60,821 nucleotides of DNA from Flavobacteriaceae bacterium CG_4_10_14_3_um_filter_33_47 (GTDB lineage Bacteria; Bacteroidota; Bacteroidia; Flavobacteriales; Flavobacteriaceae), in NCBI GenBank assembly GCA_002784145.1, contig PFKE01000069.1:1-60821 (forward strand), in the 5' to 3' direction. The notes beneath the pieces are model-generated. The model worked only from the letters and a program-made list of their open reading frames with translations. It was not told the DNA's origin and searched no databases. Below, piece by piece: positions 16,983 through 25,974 of the stretch. Each line of letters starts with the position of its first letter. The first letter of the stretch is position 1. The position numbers and the translations under genes were made by a program.

Positions 16983-18611
16983 TTACTCTTCTTCAACTTC
17001 CACAGTGTTAGAAAAAGTGTTTATCACACTATTAACTTTTGGATTATCTATAATTTGCAACGAACCATCTATTCGTTTTATAGTAATAGTTTTTATAGAC
17101 GTTTCAGTACCCACACCAAAATGCAAAACCGAGGTTTGATCACTTGCTAAACCCTCTCCTGTAATTTGAAACTCTGTTAGTTTTTTTCCTGAACCTAAAG
17201 TAACAGTGACTTTAGCACCAATATTTTTGGCATTTTTAGGTGCCTTTACTTGAACAAAATTGTGTTCTGACCCATTATTCAAATAGGCTAATGATGGTGA
17301 ACCTATGTTGGCCCAAATCATATCTAAGCTTCCGTCGTTGTTGAAGTCGCTAACTAAAGGAGTTATGGCATAATTTGGGTTTTTTACGCCACTTTTTGTT
17401 TCGGTTGGCACAAAGGTATTATCACTTTTTTGAATGAGCATTCTGCTTGGTAAACGAAATAACTTATTAGGTGCCAAATCAATATAATTTTCGGCAACCA
17501 TTAGGTCTTGTAAGCCATCGTTATTCATATCGGCAAAAGTGGCTCCCCAAGAAAATTCGTAATCGGCCAATTTGGTTTCTTTGGCAACATCGGTAAATTT
17601 AAAATGGCCATCGTTTCTAAAAACAATCCATTTTTCATTAAATTTTGAAGCATCTTTAATATCGCCTTTAGCTAAAAAACGAGGCAAGGTGCTTCCGGTA
17701 TTTGAAAACATAAAATCTACCAAGCCATCATGGTTATAATCGCCAACAGCAATTCCCATGGGGTAGGCAAACTTGTTTGTTGTTGGATTGTCTTTCATGG
17801 TAAATGTTAAGTTGCCATTGTTTTTATAGGTTCGTACCTCACCTGTATCATGAGCAACAATAAGGTCTAAATTGGTATCGTTATCAATATCTATTAAAAC
17901 AGCCATGAACGTATTGTGCACATAATCTAAGCCAGCTTTTTTGGTAATACTTTTAAAATTTTCTTCGCCATCATTCAACAGCAATTCGCTGGTGGAACCA
18001 TAGGTTTTATCTTCAAAAATGGTTTGTCCTTCCATCAATTCTTTTTTAATGTAGGTGGAAAGAAACACATCCAAATCGCCATCTTTATCTACATCGCCAA
18101 GCGTAATTCCGGCAGGTGTAGACTTGTTATTAATAGGCGTTTTAATGGCTTTGTGCGTAAATTTTCCGTTAGTATTATAATACAAATGCAATCCGTCTTC
18201 GCGACTCACCATAATGTCCTGAAACCCATTGTCGTCAAAATCGGCAGTAGCAACACCTGTTGACGTAAACTTACCTTTGTCGCCAAGATTTACTATTGAA
18301 GTGATTTCTGTAAATGCATTATTTTCAAATTTAAAAAGCGCATCGTTTTTATTTAAACCACCCCCAAACCAGACCTCATCAATACCATCATTATTTATAT
18401 CAATGATAGCAGAAGGTGCAATTGGTAATGATTTTTCACTTTCATATTGATGTGTAAAAGGTAAATTTATAGCCGTAAATAACGGAATACTTGCCTCGTT
18501 TATTGAGGTTTGGTATTTATCAAATTTGGCGTCTTTCCAGAAAAACCCGAGTACTATAATGAGTAATAAAAGTATAAAAATGCCTAAGAGTTTTAAAAAT
18601 TTTTTAATCAT
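16983..18611 (-). CDS. FG-GAP/VCBS repeat protein with ASPIC/UnbV-like C-terminus
   Basis: 542 residues. One N-terminal membrane anchor (about residues 7-26). At least seven calcium-type DxDxDG loops are spaced through the protein (DINNDG, DFDDNG, DVDKDG, DIDNDT, DYNHDG, DMNNDG, DFNNDG), predicting a beta-propeller on the outside of the inner membrane. The final 80 residues resemble the ASPIC/UnbV domain. The role is probably binding or adhesion; no catalytic motif is visible. It is the last gene of the eight-gene patatin operon, overlapping the upstream gene by 4 bp. Confidence 0.85.
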   Translation of the reverse strand: MIKKFLKLLGIFILLLLIIVLGFFWKDAKFDKYQTSINEASIPLFTAINLPFTHQYESEKSLPIAPSAIIDINNDGIDEVWFGGGLNKNDALFKFENNAFTEITSIVNLGDKGKFTSTGVATADFDDNGFQDIMVSREDGLHLYYNTNGKFTHKAIKTPINNKSTPAGITLGDVDKDGDLDVFLSTYIKKELMEGQTIFEDKTYGSTSELLLNDGEENFKSITKKAGLDYVHNTFMAVLIDIDNDTNLDLIVAHDTGEVRTYKNNGNLTFTMKDNPTTNKFAYPMGIAVGDYNHDGLVDFMFSNTGSTLPRFLAKGDIKDASKFNEKWIVFRNDGHFKFTDVAKETKLADYEFSWGATFADMNNDGLQDLMVAENYIDLAPNKLFRLPSRMLIQKSDNTFVPTETKSGVKNPNYAITPLVSDFNNDGSLDMIWANIGSPSLAYLNNGSEHNFVQVKAPKNAKNIGAKVTVTLGSGKKLTEFQITGEGLASDQTSVLHFGVGTETSIKTITIKRIDGSLQIIDNPKVNSVINTFSNTVEVEEE

Positions 18612-19282
18612 TTGGAAGGTGTTTGTTGGGTTGAAATTTGATATTTAGAAAGTTGAAATAACGATAATGAAAATATAACGACATGTGTGATATTCATTAA
18701 AATAGGAAGGACATATTTTCCAATTTCAGGCATAGCCATTCCTATAAACACAAACATAATTAGAACCGTAATGGGATTAAAAAATGCCATATGTTTTTGA
18801 TAAAACGTACCGCCTTTTAAAATCGCCCATGCAAAAGCAACGGATAGGAGTAGGATAACCACGCGCAATACTTGTACTAAAACTTCAAGAAAGGATTGAT
18901 AATTAGCAATGACTTTACTGTAAGTTTCAGCAGGTATTTCTTGTTTTAAATGCACCAAACTTCCTATATAACCTCGTGAGCCTATCCATATACCACCAAC
19001 TGCAAAAGCTATAAAACCAAGTGTTAAAACAATGCGTGCTAAAATTTCGTTGCCACTTTTAAGCATTTTGTAGATGTGCAGATACCCAGCGAAGTAAAAA
19101 GGCAATCCCATAACAGATAAAAAATGACCTACTTTTAAATGCTTTAATGGAACAAATTCAAAAAATTGAAAATCGCCTGTGGCTGTAAGAACCTGAGGTG
19201 AATAGTGTAAATAAAATTCACCAATACCAACCAAAATAGCCCCAATAAGTCCTAAAAAACCCAATAACTTAGTGAATTTCAT
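18608..19282 (-). CDS. Integral membrane protein, about six segments, function unknown
   Basis: 224 residues, mostly hydrophobic, with about six predicted membrane helices. GIGEFYLHYSP near residue 25 and a charged HLKQEIPAETYSKV loop stand out. I do not recognise the family with confidence. It overlaps its neighbours on both sides by 4 bp (DUF2062 upstream, FG-GAP protein downstream), so it is co-translated with them. Confidence 0.6.
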   Translation of the reverse strand: MKFTKLLGFLGLIGAILVGIGEFYLHYSPQVLTATGDFQFFEFVPLKHLKVGHFLSVMGLPFYFAGYLHIYKMLKSGNEILARIVLTLGFIAFAVGGIWIGSRGYIGSLVHLKQEIPAETYSKVIANYQSFLEVLVQVLRVVILLLSVAFAWAILKGGTFYQKHMAFFNPITVLIMFVFIGMAMPEIGKYVLPILMNITHVVIFSLSLFQLSKYQISTQQTPSK

Positions 19283-19740
19283 GTATTATTATTTTCTATA
19301 AATCTAAAAATTTTATTAATGAGTAATATAGTTAAAAAACTAATAGGTAATGCAATTAAAGACCATCCGCTTATCCCACAAATTAATTCAAAAATAAGTT
19401 GCCTAAGCGTATCAATAAAGGACACATCAAAGGCCTCTTTTATTTCTTGAACCGTTAATAGGGTGTGTTTTGTATTAAAAATAGTTTCGCCAACATGAAT
19501 AAAAGGCATAAATAACATAAACTGTAAGGGTGTAGCCAAATAACTAACCACAATCATAACCGGTAGATTGAGTTTAAATTTTATGGAAACAGCGGTTAAA
19601 AGTAGGGTTGTAACACCAAATACTGGGAATATAGATATTAATAAACCAACAATTATAGCCTTAATAATGGCATAACGACTTAAGCCTTGTTGAAAGGGTT
19701 TCTTTATTTTTTTTAATATGTTTAATAAAATAGGATTCAT
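19279..19740 (-). CDS. DUF2062 membrane protein
   Basis: 153 residues with three or four membrane segments and the family pattern IGLLISIFPVFGVTTLLL followed by ATPLQF. DUF2062 proteins are small inner-membrane proteins of unknown function, sometimes fused to glycosyltransferases. It sits in the middle of the patatin operon, 28 bp after the metalloprotease-like gene and overlapping the next gene by 4 bp. Confidence 0.8.
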   Translation of the reverse strand: MNPILLNILKKIKKPFQQGLSRYAIIKAIIVGLLISIFPVFGVTTLLLTAVSIKFKLNLPVMIVVSYLATPLQFMLFMPFIHVGETIFNTKHTLLTVQEIKEAFDVSFIDTLRQLIFELICGISGWSLIALPISFLTILLINKIFRFIENNNT

Positions 19741-19768
19741 TGAAAATTTTCTGTTTAAAAAAAATTGA

Positions 19769-20515
19769 TTAATATCCCTTAATACTTACATCCATTAATT
19801 TTTCTGCATTTAATTGATACCTTGGGTGTGTTTTCAAAATGGCTTTAATGGTTTCTGGGTTCATGTAACGTTCTGAGTTTTCATTTTTATCCAAATTAAC
19901 AGCTCCTAACCAATTTGGGCGTTGAAGATTTTCACGAACATTGATACTCCAATCTAAAAGCTGATAGCCCAAACCATGGTTAATACAACTTAAATCGGTT
20001 TGGTATTCTGCCTTATCCACTAGTATCGGACAAAATAGTTCGTTCTTTCCAACTGTTAACATTTTACCAAATCCTTTGTTTAAATAATCTGAAACATGAG
20101 AAAGTTCATGGCCTAACACACCTATTTGAGCATCAAATCGTAAATTTTTAAAGGTAATGGTGTCTATATATGTTGTGCTTTTTTTACTTATAGTAATAAC
20201 ATAGGTTCTTTTTTTCGCCGAACGAAGCATACTAAACAATGAAGGTCTGGTAGCCAATGGTGTGGCTCTTTTTTTAAGTCTGAACTTAATTTTCACAGGT
20301 TTTAATTCTGGAAAATAAGAGAGTGCAATTAACATGGGCTTTTCATAATCTGCAATCAGCAATTTATGGTTGCCAAATTCTGCCTTTAAGGTTGAGATTT
20401 CTTCATTGGCAAAACTGTTTTTATCAAAACTCCTTACAATATCCTGAGCCTTCATGGTGCATGAAAACAAAAGCAAACAGCTAATAAAATATTGTATATT
20501 ATAAAAACTTGTCAT
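19769..20515 (-). CDS. Secreted protein with HExxH metalloprotease-type motif
   Basis: 248 residues. An N-terminal signal peptide (about residues 1-23) is followed by a moderately basic domain. A zinc-protease motif HELSH occurs in GVLGHELSHVSDYL, about residue 131, and a later acidic or histidine residue (perhaps ETIKAI or HPRYQ) could be the third ligand. I do not recognise a named peptidase family. Its context is the patatin/DUF547/DUF3179 operon. A catalytic role is inferred from the motif only. Confidence 0.6.
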   Translation of the reverse strand: MTSFYNIQYFISCLLLFSCTMKAQDIVRSFDKNSFANEEISTLKAEFGNHKLLIADYEKPMLIALSYFPELKPVKIKFRLKKRATPLATRPSLFSMLRSAKKRTYVITISKKSTTYIDTITFKNLRFDAQIGVLGHELSHVSDYLNKGFGKMLTVGKNELFCPILVDKAEYQTDLSCINHGLGYQLLDWSINVRENLQRPNWLGAVNLDKNENSERYMNPETIKAILKTHPRYQLNAEKLMDVSIKGY

Positions 20516-20528
20516 TTCTAAAATGCCT

Positions 20529-21203
20529 TCAAATAGTGGTTTCGGCTATTGAATACATGTTTATAATATTATTTACAATATCTTGGGCCACTTCGTGTTT
20601 TACTTTAAGAGGATATTCTGAAATTGACAAATCCTTATTTATAATAGCAATCTTGTTCGTATCATAACCAAAGCCTTCACCTTTGTTTGGAGAATTCGCG
20701 ACTATACAATCAAAGTTTTTCTTGTTTAATTTAGCGATGGCATGCTCCAAAACATTATCAGTTTCTAAGGCAAAACCGATAGATTTTTGTTGTTTTGTTT
20801 TTACTTTTCCAAATTCAAAGGCAATATCAACGTTTTTTACAAATGTCATGGAAAGCTCGTTTTCACTTTTTTTTATTTTGCAATGACTCATTATTTTAGG
20901 CGTATAGTCGGCAACAGCTGCGCAAAAAATAGCGATATCTACCCTATTAAAAAGTTTTTCACAAGCTTCATACATTTGTTTACCTGTTTTTACATGAATA
21001 ATTTTTTCTTTAGGAAAATTAGACGCTATTGAAACAGGCCCGCTAACCAAATACACATTAGCATTTAAATTATGTAATGCTTCTGCGATGGCATAACCCA
21101 TTTTTCCCGTAGATTCATTAGATAAAAAACGAACGGGGTCGAGATATTCTCTTGTTGGGCCAGCAGTTATTAAAATATTTTTGTTTTGAAGTATCTTTTG
21201 CAT
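20529..21203 (-). CDS. Stand-alone CoaB-type phosphopantothenate-cysteine ligase domain
   Basis: 224 residues covering only the C-terminal half of the usual bifunctional CoaBC: ITAGPTREYLDPVRFLSN at the start (P-loop-like nucleotide site), STGKMGYAIA, then AAVADY and a KIKK segment, VANSP and GFGYDTNKI. The CoaC (decarboxylase) half is absent here. The normal flavobacterial CoA pathway uses a fused CoaBC, so this may be a second paralogue with a specialised condensation or a regulatory role. It lies 13 bp upstream of the HExxH gene and 24 bp downstream of the DUF3179 gene within one operon. Confidence 0.85.
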   Translation of the reverse strand: MQKILQNKNILITAGPTREYLDPVRFLSNESTGKMGYAIAEALHNLNANVYLVSGPVSIASNFPKEKIIHVKTGKQMYEACEKLFNRVDIAIFCAAVADYTPKIMSHCKIKKSENELSMTFVKNVDIAFEFGKVKTKQQKSIGFALETDNVLEHAIAKLNKKNFDCIVANSPNKGEGFGYDTNKIAIINKDLSISEYPLKVKHEVAQDIVNNIINMYSIAETTI

Positions 21204-21227
21204 GCTAAAAAATTTTGATAATATTAC

Positions 21228-22358
21228 CTATTGACCATAAATTTCACATTCTGGTTGAAACGCAAACCAAGCAAAAGCAAAATGATTGCCACTTCTTATG
21301 GTTTCTAATTGTTTTCCTTTATGCGTTCCAGAAATGCACTTTCCGGCAATAGTCCACTCAGAGTTTGTTTGAGTATCAAAAAATTCTTGATTCTTAGAAA
21401 CAAACGTTAATTTTTTGTTGTCAACTATGGGTGAAAATACGGTTACTGCACCAACGGCTTTAGATTCTTTAATATTTTTTGAATCTAAAACCGATAGGGT
21501 TTTGCTTTCATAAAAAATAACTAAAGAGTTGTTGTTAATAACATCATTTATAACGGTTTCTTTCTGAATGTTTGTTAATGGATAAATTCTAGTTGTGCCA
21601 TCAAAAGATACATCTACAATCCGTTCCATGGCTGGTAAGCGCTCATCAACTGTTTCTTTAAACAGAAAGGGTGTTTTATTATCCATGTTATCATAGTTTA
21701 CATAAGGATTTGAGCCATAATCAACAGCTCCCAAACCATTATTGGTTGATAAAACTGTTCCGTTAGGATAATTTTTTATAAAATCGCTTAGCGAAATAAG
21801 TAACGACGGAATAAATTCTAACGAAGCACCATTTAAATCGCCCACAAGTGCTTCGCCAGTAAACTGTTGCCACCAAGATTGGGTTTGTCTATCCCACATA
21901 ACCATATCACTTTTTCGCAACATGCCCGAAACACCAAAGTCTAATTTATAAGTTTTACCTTCAAAAGTTAGGTTTCTATTAAAGGCAATTGCCGCGTTAC
22001 ACAAAGGACAATAGGTGGCAATTATGGGTGTGCCACCAACCACATCATTGACGATTTCATGATACATCAATACACTTAACGGATAGGCTTTAGCTTCGTT
22101 ATTGATTTCGACTGCAATAACTGGTTCATGTTCAAAATAAGTGTTTTTGGCTTCCTCTAAACTGATAAAACTTGGCGTGTTTATAGGTGGAATTTGGTCT
22201 GGTTTTAACAAGGTTAAAAACTCATCGAGCGGTACACTTTTTTTATCCAAATTGGTTTCCCATTGAGTTTGAACGTTTCTTGGGTTTTTCTGTGCCTTCA
22301 TATTTTGAAATTGAAAAACAATCAGTAATGCCATTAAATAAAAACCTGTTTTTTTCAT
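21228..22358 (-). CDS. DUF3179 domain secreted protein (second paralogue)
   Basis: 376 residues with a signal peptide (residues 1-22, NMKAQ) rather than a lipoprotein signal. Conserved family motifs: YPLSVLMYHEIVND, IIATYCPLCNAAIAFNR with CPLC in place of the CPLTG of the first copy, FGVSGMLRKSDMVMWDR and a late GTHKGKQLE. The CPLC pair is a CxxC, which strengthens a redox or metal-binding idea. Paralogue of 3876-4961. It is in the patatin operon behind promoter F, so both copies are predicted to be under the same sigma factor. Confidence 0.85.
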   Translation of the reverse strand: MKKTGFYLMALLIVFQFQNMKAQKNPRNVQTQWETNLDKKSVPLDEFLTLLKPDQIPPINTPSFISLEEAKNTYFEHEPVIAVEINNEAKAYPLSVLMYHEIVNDVVGGTPIIATYCPLCNAAIAFNRNLTFEGKTYKLDFGVSGMLRKSDMVMWDRQTQSWWQQFTGEALVGDLNGASLEFIPSLLISLSDFIKNYPNGTVLSTNNGLGAVDYGSNPYVNYDNMDNKTPFLFKETVDERLPAMERIVDVSFDGTTRIYPLTNIQKETVINDVINNNSLVIFYESKTLSVLDSKNIKESKAVGAVTVFSPIVDNKKLTFVSKNQEFFDTQTNSEWTIAGKCISGTHKGKQLETIRSGNHFAFAWFAFQPECEIYGQ

Positions 22359-22370
22359 TTGTTTATTGAT

Positions 22371-23072
22371 TTAGTTAGTGATATAATTTTTAAGATGTGT
22401 TTCCCAATTATAGGTTTTAAACGACAGCTTATAGCCTGTTAAATTTCGAATTAAAACGTGTTGCAATAATTTTTTAATTTGAGATAATCCACCAAAATCG
22501 GCACAATACCAAAACAAAAGCTTTGAGGTAACTATCTTTTTTTTATGGTCATCAACTGCAGTTTCTGAAGTAATAAAGCTGTGCATGGATTTATTTAAAT
22601 CGTTATCGAGTGTATCCTCAGAATAAAAAGCGATTGGTGGGCAACTTTTGGCGCCACAATTTAAAGCAAAGTGAATACGGTAATCGACGGTATCAACTGC
22701 TAAAGATTTTATTAGTGGAGATACTAACGGATTTGGCAAATAGCCAAAACTTTTTTTCCAGCGATATTTTCTTAAAATACCGTGTTCTATATCGTCTAAA
22801 CTAAACCTATTTTGAGCGATTTTAACAGATTTATCTGTGTAAATGGCTTTCATTCCGGCGTCTTCAAAACCCGATAATATTTGAAAACAGGCATTGTAAA
22901 TATTAATCCAAAATGCTTTTTTTTGTGTATCTGTTTTTAACTGCTGTTGAAAATCTGATATTGATATGTGCTCTAATGTTTGGATTTCCAATTCGGTAGG
23001 TTGTTCTAATTTCACTTTAAGCAATAGGGCTCGTGAAACTTCAACTAAATTGTTTTTAGGGTTTATAGGCAT
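22371..23072 (-). CDS. DUF547 domain protein
   Basis: 233 residues. The segments FWINIYNACFQIL, SLDDIEHGILR, YRIHFALNCGAKSCPPI and NWETHL are hallmarks of DUF547, a papain-fold-like family of unknown activity with a conserved Cys/His. No signal peptide is evident. It lies 3 bp downstream of the patatin gene and 12 bp upstream of the second DUF3179 gene, so it is co-transcribed. DUF547 and DUF3179 genes are both common in marine bacteria; a shared pathway is an inference from position. Confidence 0.88.
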   Translation of the reverse strand: MPINPKNNLVEVSRALLLKVKLEQPTELEIQTLEHISISDFQQQLKTDTQKKAFWINIYNACFQILSGFEDAGMKAIYTDKSVKIAQNRFSLDDIEHGILRKYRWKKSFGYLPNPLVSPLIKSLAVDTVDYRIHFALNCGAKSCPPIAFYSEDTLDNDLNKSMHSFITSETAVDDHKKKIVTSKLLFWYCADFGGLSQIKKLLQHVLIRNLTGYKLSFKTYNWETHLKNYITN

Positions 23073-23075
23073 ATT

Positions 23076-23987
23076 TTAATGTATATTGGGGATGTGACAA
23101 AAACTAACTGGATTTTTAGACTTGGCAAATTCAAAGCCATCTTGCCACCATTGTGTCATTTGCTTTTTATCAAAAATCAGTGGATTATCGGTTAAATGTT
23201 TTGGAGGATAGTAAAAATTAATATTGATTTTTTTGTTTAACCCTATAAGTTTTCCAATTATAATGTCTTTAGAACTGTTTTGATGGTTCATAAACTTAAA
23301 GGTTCTAAAAAGTAGCGCAAAAGGGTTTTTTATTTTAGGGTTATTTTTGATTGGTTTTTCATTTTCTAAAATAATGACATCAATTTCTGTGGCACCATTT
23401 TCAATAGCACACAAAATAGGCACATAACTACCAAAACCCCCATCGGCATATTGATGGTTGTTTTTGTTAAGAATACTCATAAATGGCGTAAAGTTGCACG
23501 AAGCCCAAGCCCAATCACAAAAATCGTTGTAAGAACAAGTTTTTGAACTGTAATATTCAATAGTATCTAAAGTGAGATTTGAAACCGTAAAAAAAACTTT
23601 TTTATCTTGTCTTTTAAGATCATTAAATTCATCTTCGGTAACGCTTCTTTTAATTAATGCTCTTAAGTTTAAGCTCTCTCCAAAGGTTGGACAGCCTTTA
23701 ACAAAAGCTCTTAAGGTGTTGAAATGATTAATTTTGGTTTGATATTTATGGTTTACCTTTTTGATGTTGAAAGGGTTGATATTAAAAATATCATCTTGAG
23801 AAACTGAAGTATAAATAGATTTAATCTTATCTATTTTACCCAAAGCTAAATGGGTTAGCAGTAAGCTCCCTGTTGAGCAGCCCACCAATAATTTATAGTC
23901 GTTGCAACACTGTTCTATAAGGTATTCTGCAATACCTCCAGCAAAAGCACCTTTACAGCCACCACCAGAAATTACTAAGGCTTTCAT
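23076..23987 (-). CDS. Patatin-like phospholipase
   Basis: 303 residues. The oxyanion motif GGGCKG lies at the N-terminus (about residues 8-13). The nucleophile elbow GCSTGS (GxSxG form, Ser about 39) and the catalytic aspartate in DGGFGSYVP (DGG motif) are present. The protein should hydrolyse acyl ester bonds of lipids. No signal peptide, so it is cytoplasmic or membrane-associated. It is the first gene of an eight-gene operon running to 16983, with promoter F 21-48 bp upstream. Confidence 0.9.
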   Translation of the reverse strand: MKALVISGGGCKGAFAGGIAEYLIEQCCNDYKLLVGCSTGSLLLTHLALGKIDKIKSIYTSVSQDDIFNINPFNIKKVNHKYQTKINHFNTLRAFVKGCPTFGESLNLRALIKRSVTEDEFNDLKRQDKKVFFTVSNLTLDTIEYYSSKTCSYNDFCDWAWASCNFTPFMSILNKNNHQYADGGFGSYVPILCAIENGATEIDVIILENEKPIKNNPKIKNPFALLFRTFKFMNHQNSSKDIIIGKLIGLNKKININFYYPPKHLTDNPLIFDKKQMTQWWQDGFEFAKSKNPVSFCHIPNIH

Positions 23988-24007
23988 GAGTTTGTTATTT
24001 AAGTAAA

Positions 24008-24035
24008 CAGACGTAAAAAGGCATTAAAACTGACA
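24008..24035 (-). promoter_or_regulatory. ECF-type promoter F, upstream of the patatin operon
   Basis: On the minus strand, TGTCAGT (complement of 24029-24035; one change from TGTCAGG), 16 bases, then GTCTG (complement of 24008-24012). It occupies a gap of only 62 bp between the alpha/beta hydrolase stop and the patatin start, exactly where a new transcript must begin. Confidence 0.65.
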
Positions 24036-24049
24036 GTTTTGATTTTTTT

Positions 24050-24808
24050 TTACAAATATCTATCAGCCCAAGTGGCTATAATTTGTCCCACATATTGCGA
24101 ATCCTTTCTGTCTGAAAGTAAGTGGTCTGCACCATTTAAGGACACAAAACTTTTTGGATGTCGGGCTGCTTTGTAAATTTCGGCAGCATTATCAATACCA
24201 ACGGTTGTATCTTGTGGGGAATGCATAATGAGGATGGAGTTTCTAAACGCGTCTAAATTGTGCTTGATGTTTTTGTCTTGAATATCTTCTAAAAAATGTT
24301 TTTGAATGGTAAAGTCTCTGCCTCCAATAGAAACCAAGGCTTTTCCTGAGGCATTGATTTCGTCAACACTATTTTTGAAAAGATGTGACACATGCTCAGG
24401 ATTTGAAGGGGCGCCAATAGTTGCAATAGCTTTAACCGAAGGAATTTTAGCCGAAGCAAACAGTACGGCAGCACCACCAAGCGAATGCCCTATTAACAGT
24501 GAAGGCGCTTGATATTCAGCTTCTAAAAATTGCGCAGCACTATACAAATCTTCTATGTTTGATGAAAAGTTGGTATGCTTAAAATCGCCTTCACTTTCTC
24601 CCAAACCTGTAAAATCAAAACGTAGTACCGCAATATTTTTTTCGGTTAATGTCTTGCCTATGGTCCTAACGGCTGTTAGGTTTTTATTACAGGTAAAGCA
24701 GTGCGCAAAAAGCGCAAAGGCTTTAGGCTGTTCGTTATCTGGCAACTCTAGCCGTGCTGCTAATGTTTGGTTTTTGGAATTTTTGAATGTTATTTTTTTA
24801 GAAATCAT
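24050..24808 (-). CDS. Alpha/beta hydrolase of the OsmC-associated/esterase type
   Basis: 252 residues from the ATG at 24808; a longer start at 24892 runs through the upstream gene and is not supported. Features: ALFAHCFTCNKN (oxyanion region), LRFDFTGLGESEG, nucleophile elbow GHSLGG, catalytic Asp in MHSPQDTTVG and His in NGADHLLSD. This pattern resembles hydrolases that in other bacteria are fused or linked to OsmC, which matches the OsmC gene in the same regulon. Its start overlaps the HD-DUF5706 stop by 4 bp (ATGA). It is the last gene of the ten-gene metallophosphoesterase/ppk operon. Confidence 0.85.
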   Translation of the reverse strand: MISKKITFKNSKNQTLAARLELPDNEQPKAFALFAHCFTCNKNLTAVRTIGKTLTEKNIAVLRFDFTGLGESEGDFKHTNFSSNIEDLYSAAQFLEAEYQAPSLLIGHSLGGAAVLFASAKIPSVKAIATIGAPSNPEHVSHLFKNSVDEINASGKALVSIGGRDFTIQKHFLEDIQDKNIKHNLDAFRNSILIMHSPQDTTVGIDNAAEIYKAARHPKSFVSLNGADHLLSDRKDSQYVGQIIATWADRYL

Positions 24809-25974
24809 ACTGCAATGGTTATAAAGTTGTAAGAAATAGCAAAGGCTATCACAGAAATAATGATACCTATCATAAAAATGGTATAGGTCCATCTTAAAAT
24901 TTGGTATTTTCTAGCCAATACTTTACCCAAAAAATATAAGTCTTTGCTCATGGAACTGTACAAATAATCTTTGTCGTTCATAACCTGATCAATTCCTATT
25001 TGAAATTCAGACAAGGTCATTTTATGAAAATTTCCAAAAAACAGTAGGTTCACTTTTTTATTGGTCACATCTTCTTTTGTAAAGGTTCCAGAAGTTACAC
25101 TCGGTCTAGTAGCCAAAACCGATAAAATCATAGATGCCACACTAAAAAACACAAAAATAATGGTTGGATAAATTAAAAAGGCATTGGCAGGATTATCGAA
25201 TTTTGGGATTAAATTTGATAAGGCCATCGAGATGATGATGGCATTTACAGAAAGTAAAATGTTGGCTTTGGTATCGGCAATATCACTTAAGGTTATGTGG
25301 TTTTTTAAGGTGACCCTAAATAAGGTATCTACACTTCGCTCTGAACGATTATCTGAATACGTTTTATTTTTTTCTTTTTTAATTTGCTTTTTTAATTTTT
25401 TATGAAGCGTTTTTAAGTTTTCATTTTTTACGGAATTCCAATGTAAATTAGCATATTTGGTGTAATATTTATGTGAATTAAAAAGCTTGATGTTTTCTTG
25501 TAACCATGTTTCATTTGAATAGATGCCACAGTTATTATTTGCAAATTCTAATCGAAGATTTTCAGCTATAGACTCATAATTGGTGTCGGCTAAATGGGCA
25601 AAATCGGCATCAAACACTATTTCCTCCAAAGTATTATTCGGACTTTCATGAAGTTTTGTGGCATTAATACAGTCTAAAACTTGTGTGGTTTTATCGGTAT
25701 CATAACTTTGGGCTTCTAAATAGGATTTTGCAATAGCCATGCTATGATCTTCATGTTTAGCTTTGTCTACGGTGTAGCCAATATCATGAAACCATCCTGC
25801 TAAAAGCACAATTTCTTTTTCGTCTTCTGATAGATTTTTTGACAAAATAATTTCTTCAATTTTAGACACCACATAATGTGCGTGTTTATAATTATGGTAA
25901 ATAAAACTGGCTTTTAAATGCTTATTTAAATACTCTAATACATATTGTGATGCATTTTGAACTATTTTACTCAT
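24805..25974 (-). CDS. HD phosphohydrolase fused to DUF5706 (Pycsar-effector-like) membrane domain
   Basis: 389 residues. N-terminal HD domain (about 20-190): H31 in HNYKHAHYV, H63-D64 in GWFHDIGYT, a KHEDHS segment and FDADFAHLAD, giving a plausible full metal site for a nucleotide phosphohydrolase. A lysine-rich coiled linker follows (about 185-210). The C-terminal region matches DUF5706: SDIADTKANILLSVNAIIIS starts the first membrane helix (about 230-255), a second lies at 265-290, and a third at about 360-385. DUF5706 is the membrane domain of PycTM-type Pycsar effectors, which respond to cyclic pyrimidine nucleotides. It overlaps the DUF2652 cyclase-like gene by 8 bp and the hydrolase by 4 bp. 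The pairing suggests a signal-making and signal-sensing or degrading unit. Confidence 0.82.
   Translation of the reverse strand: MSKIVQNASQYVLEYLNKHLKASFIYHNYKHAHYVVSKIEEIILSKNLSEDEKEIVLLAGWFHDIGYTVDKAKHEDHSMAIAKSYLEAQSYDTDKTTQVLDCINATKLHESPNNTLEEIVFDADFAHLADTNYESIAENLRLEFANNNCGIYSNETWLQENIKLFNSHKYYTKYANLHWNSVKNENLKTLHKKLKKQIKKEKNKTYSDNRSERSVDTLFRVTLKNHITLSDIADTKANILLSVNAIIISMALSNLIPKFDNPANAFLIYPTIIFVFFSVASMILSVLATRPSVTSGTFTKEDVTNKKVNLLFFGNFHKMTLSEFQIGIDQVMNDKDYLYSSMSKDLYFLGKVLARKYQILRWTYTIFMIGIIISVIAFAISYNFITIAV

Noticed and set aside
24809-24892. Longer N-terminus of the alpha/beta hydrolase
   Set aside because: The extra residues lie inside the HD-DUF5706 coding region and resemble no family; the ATGA overlap at 24805-24808 is the typical coupling.
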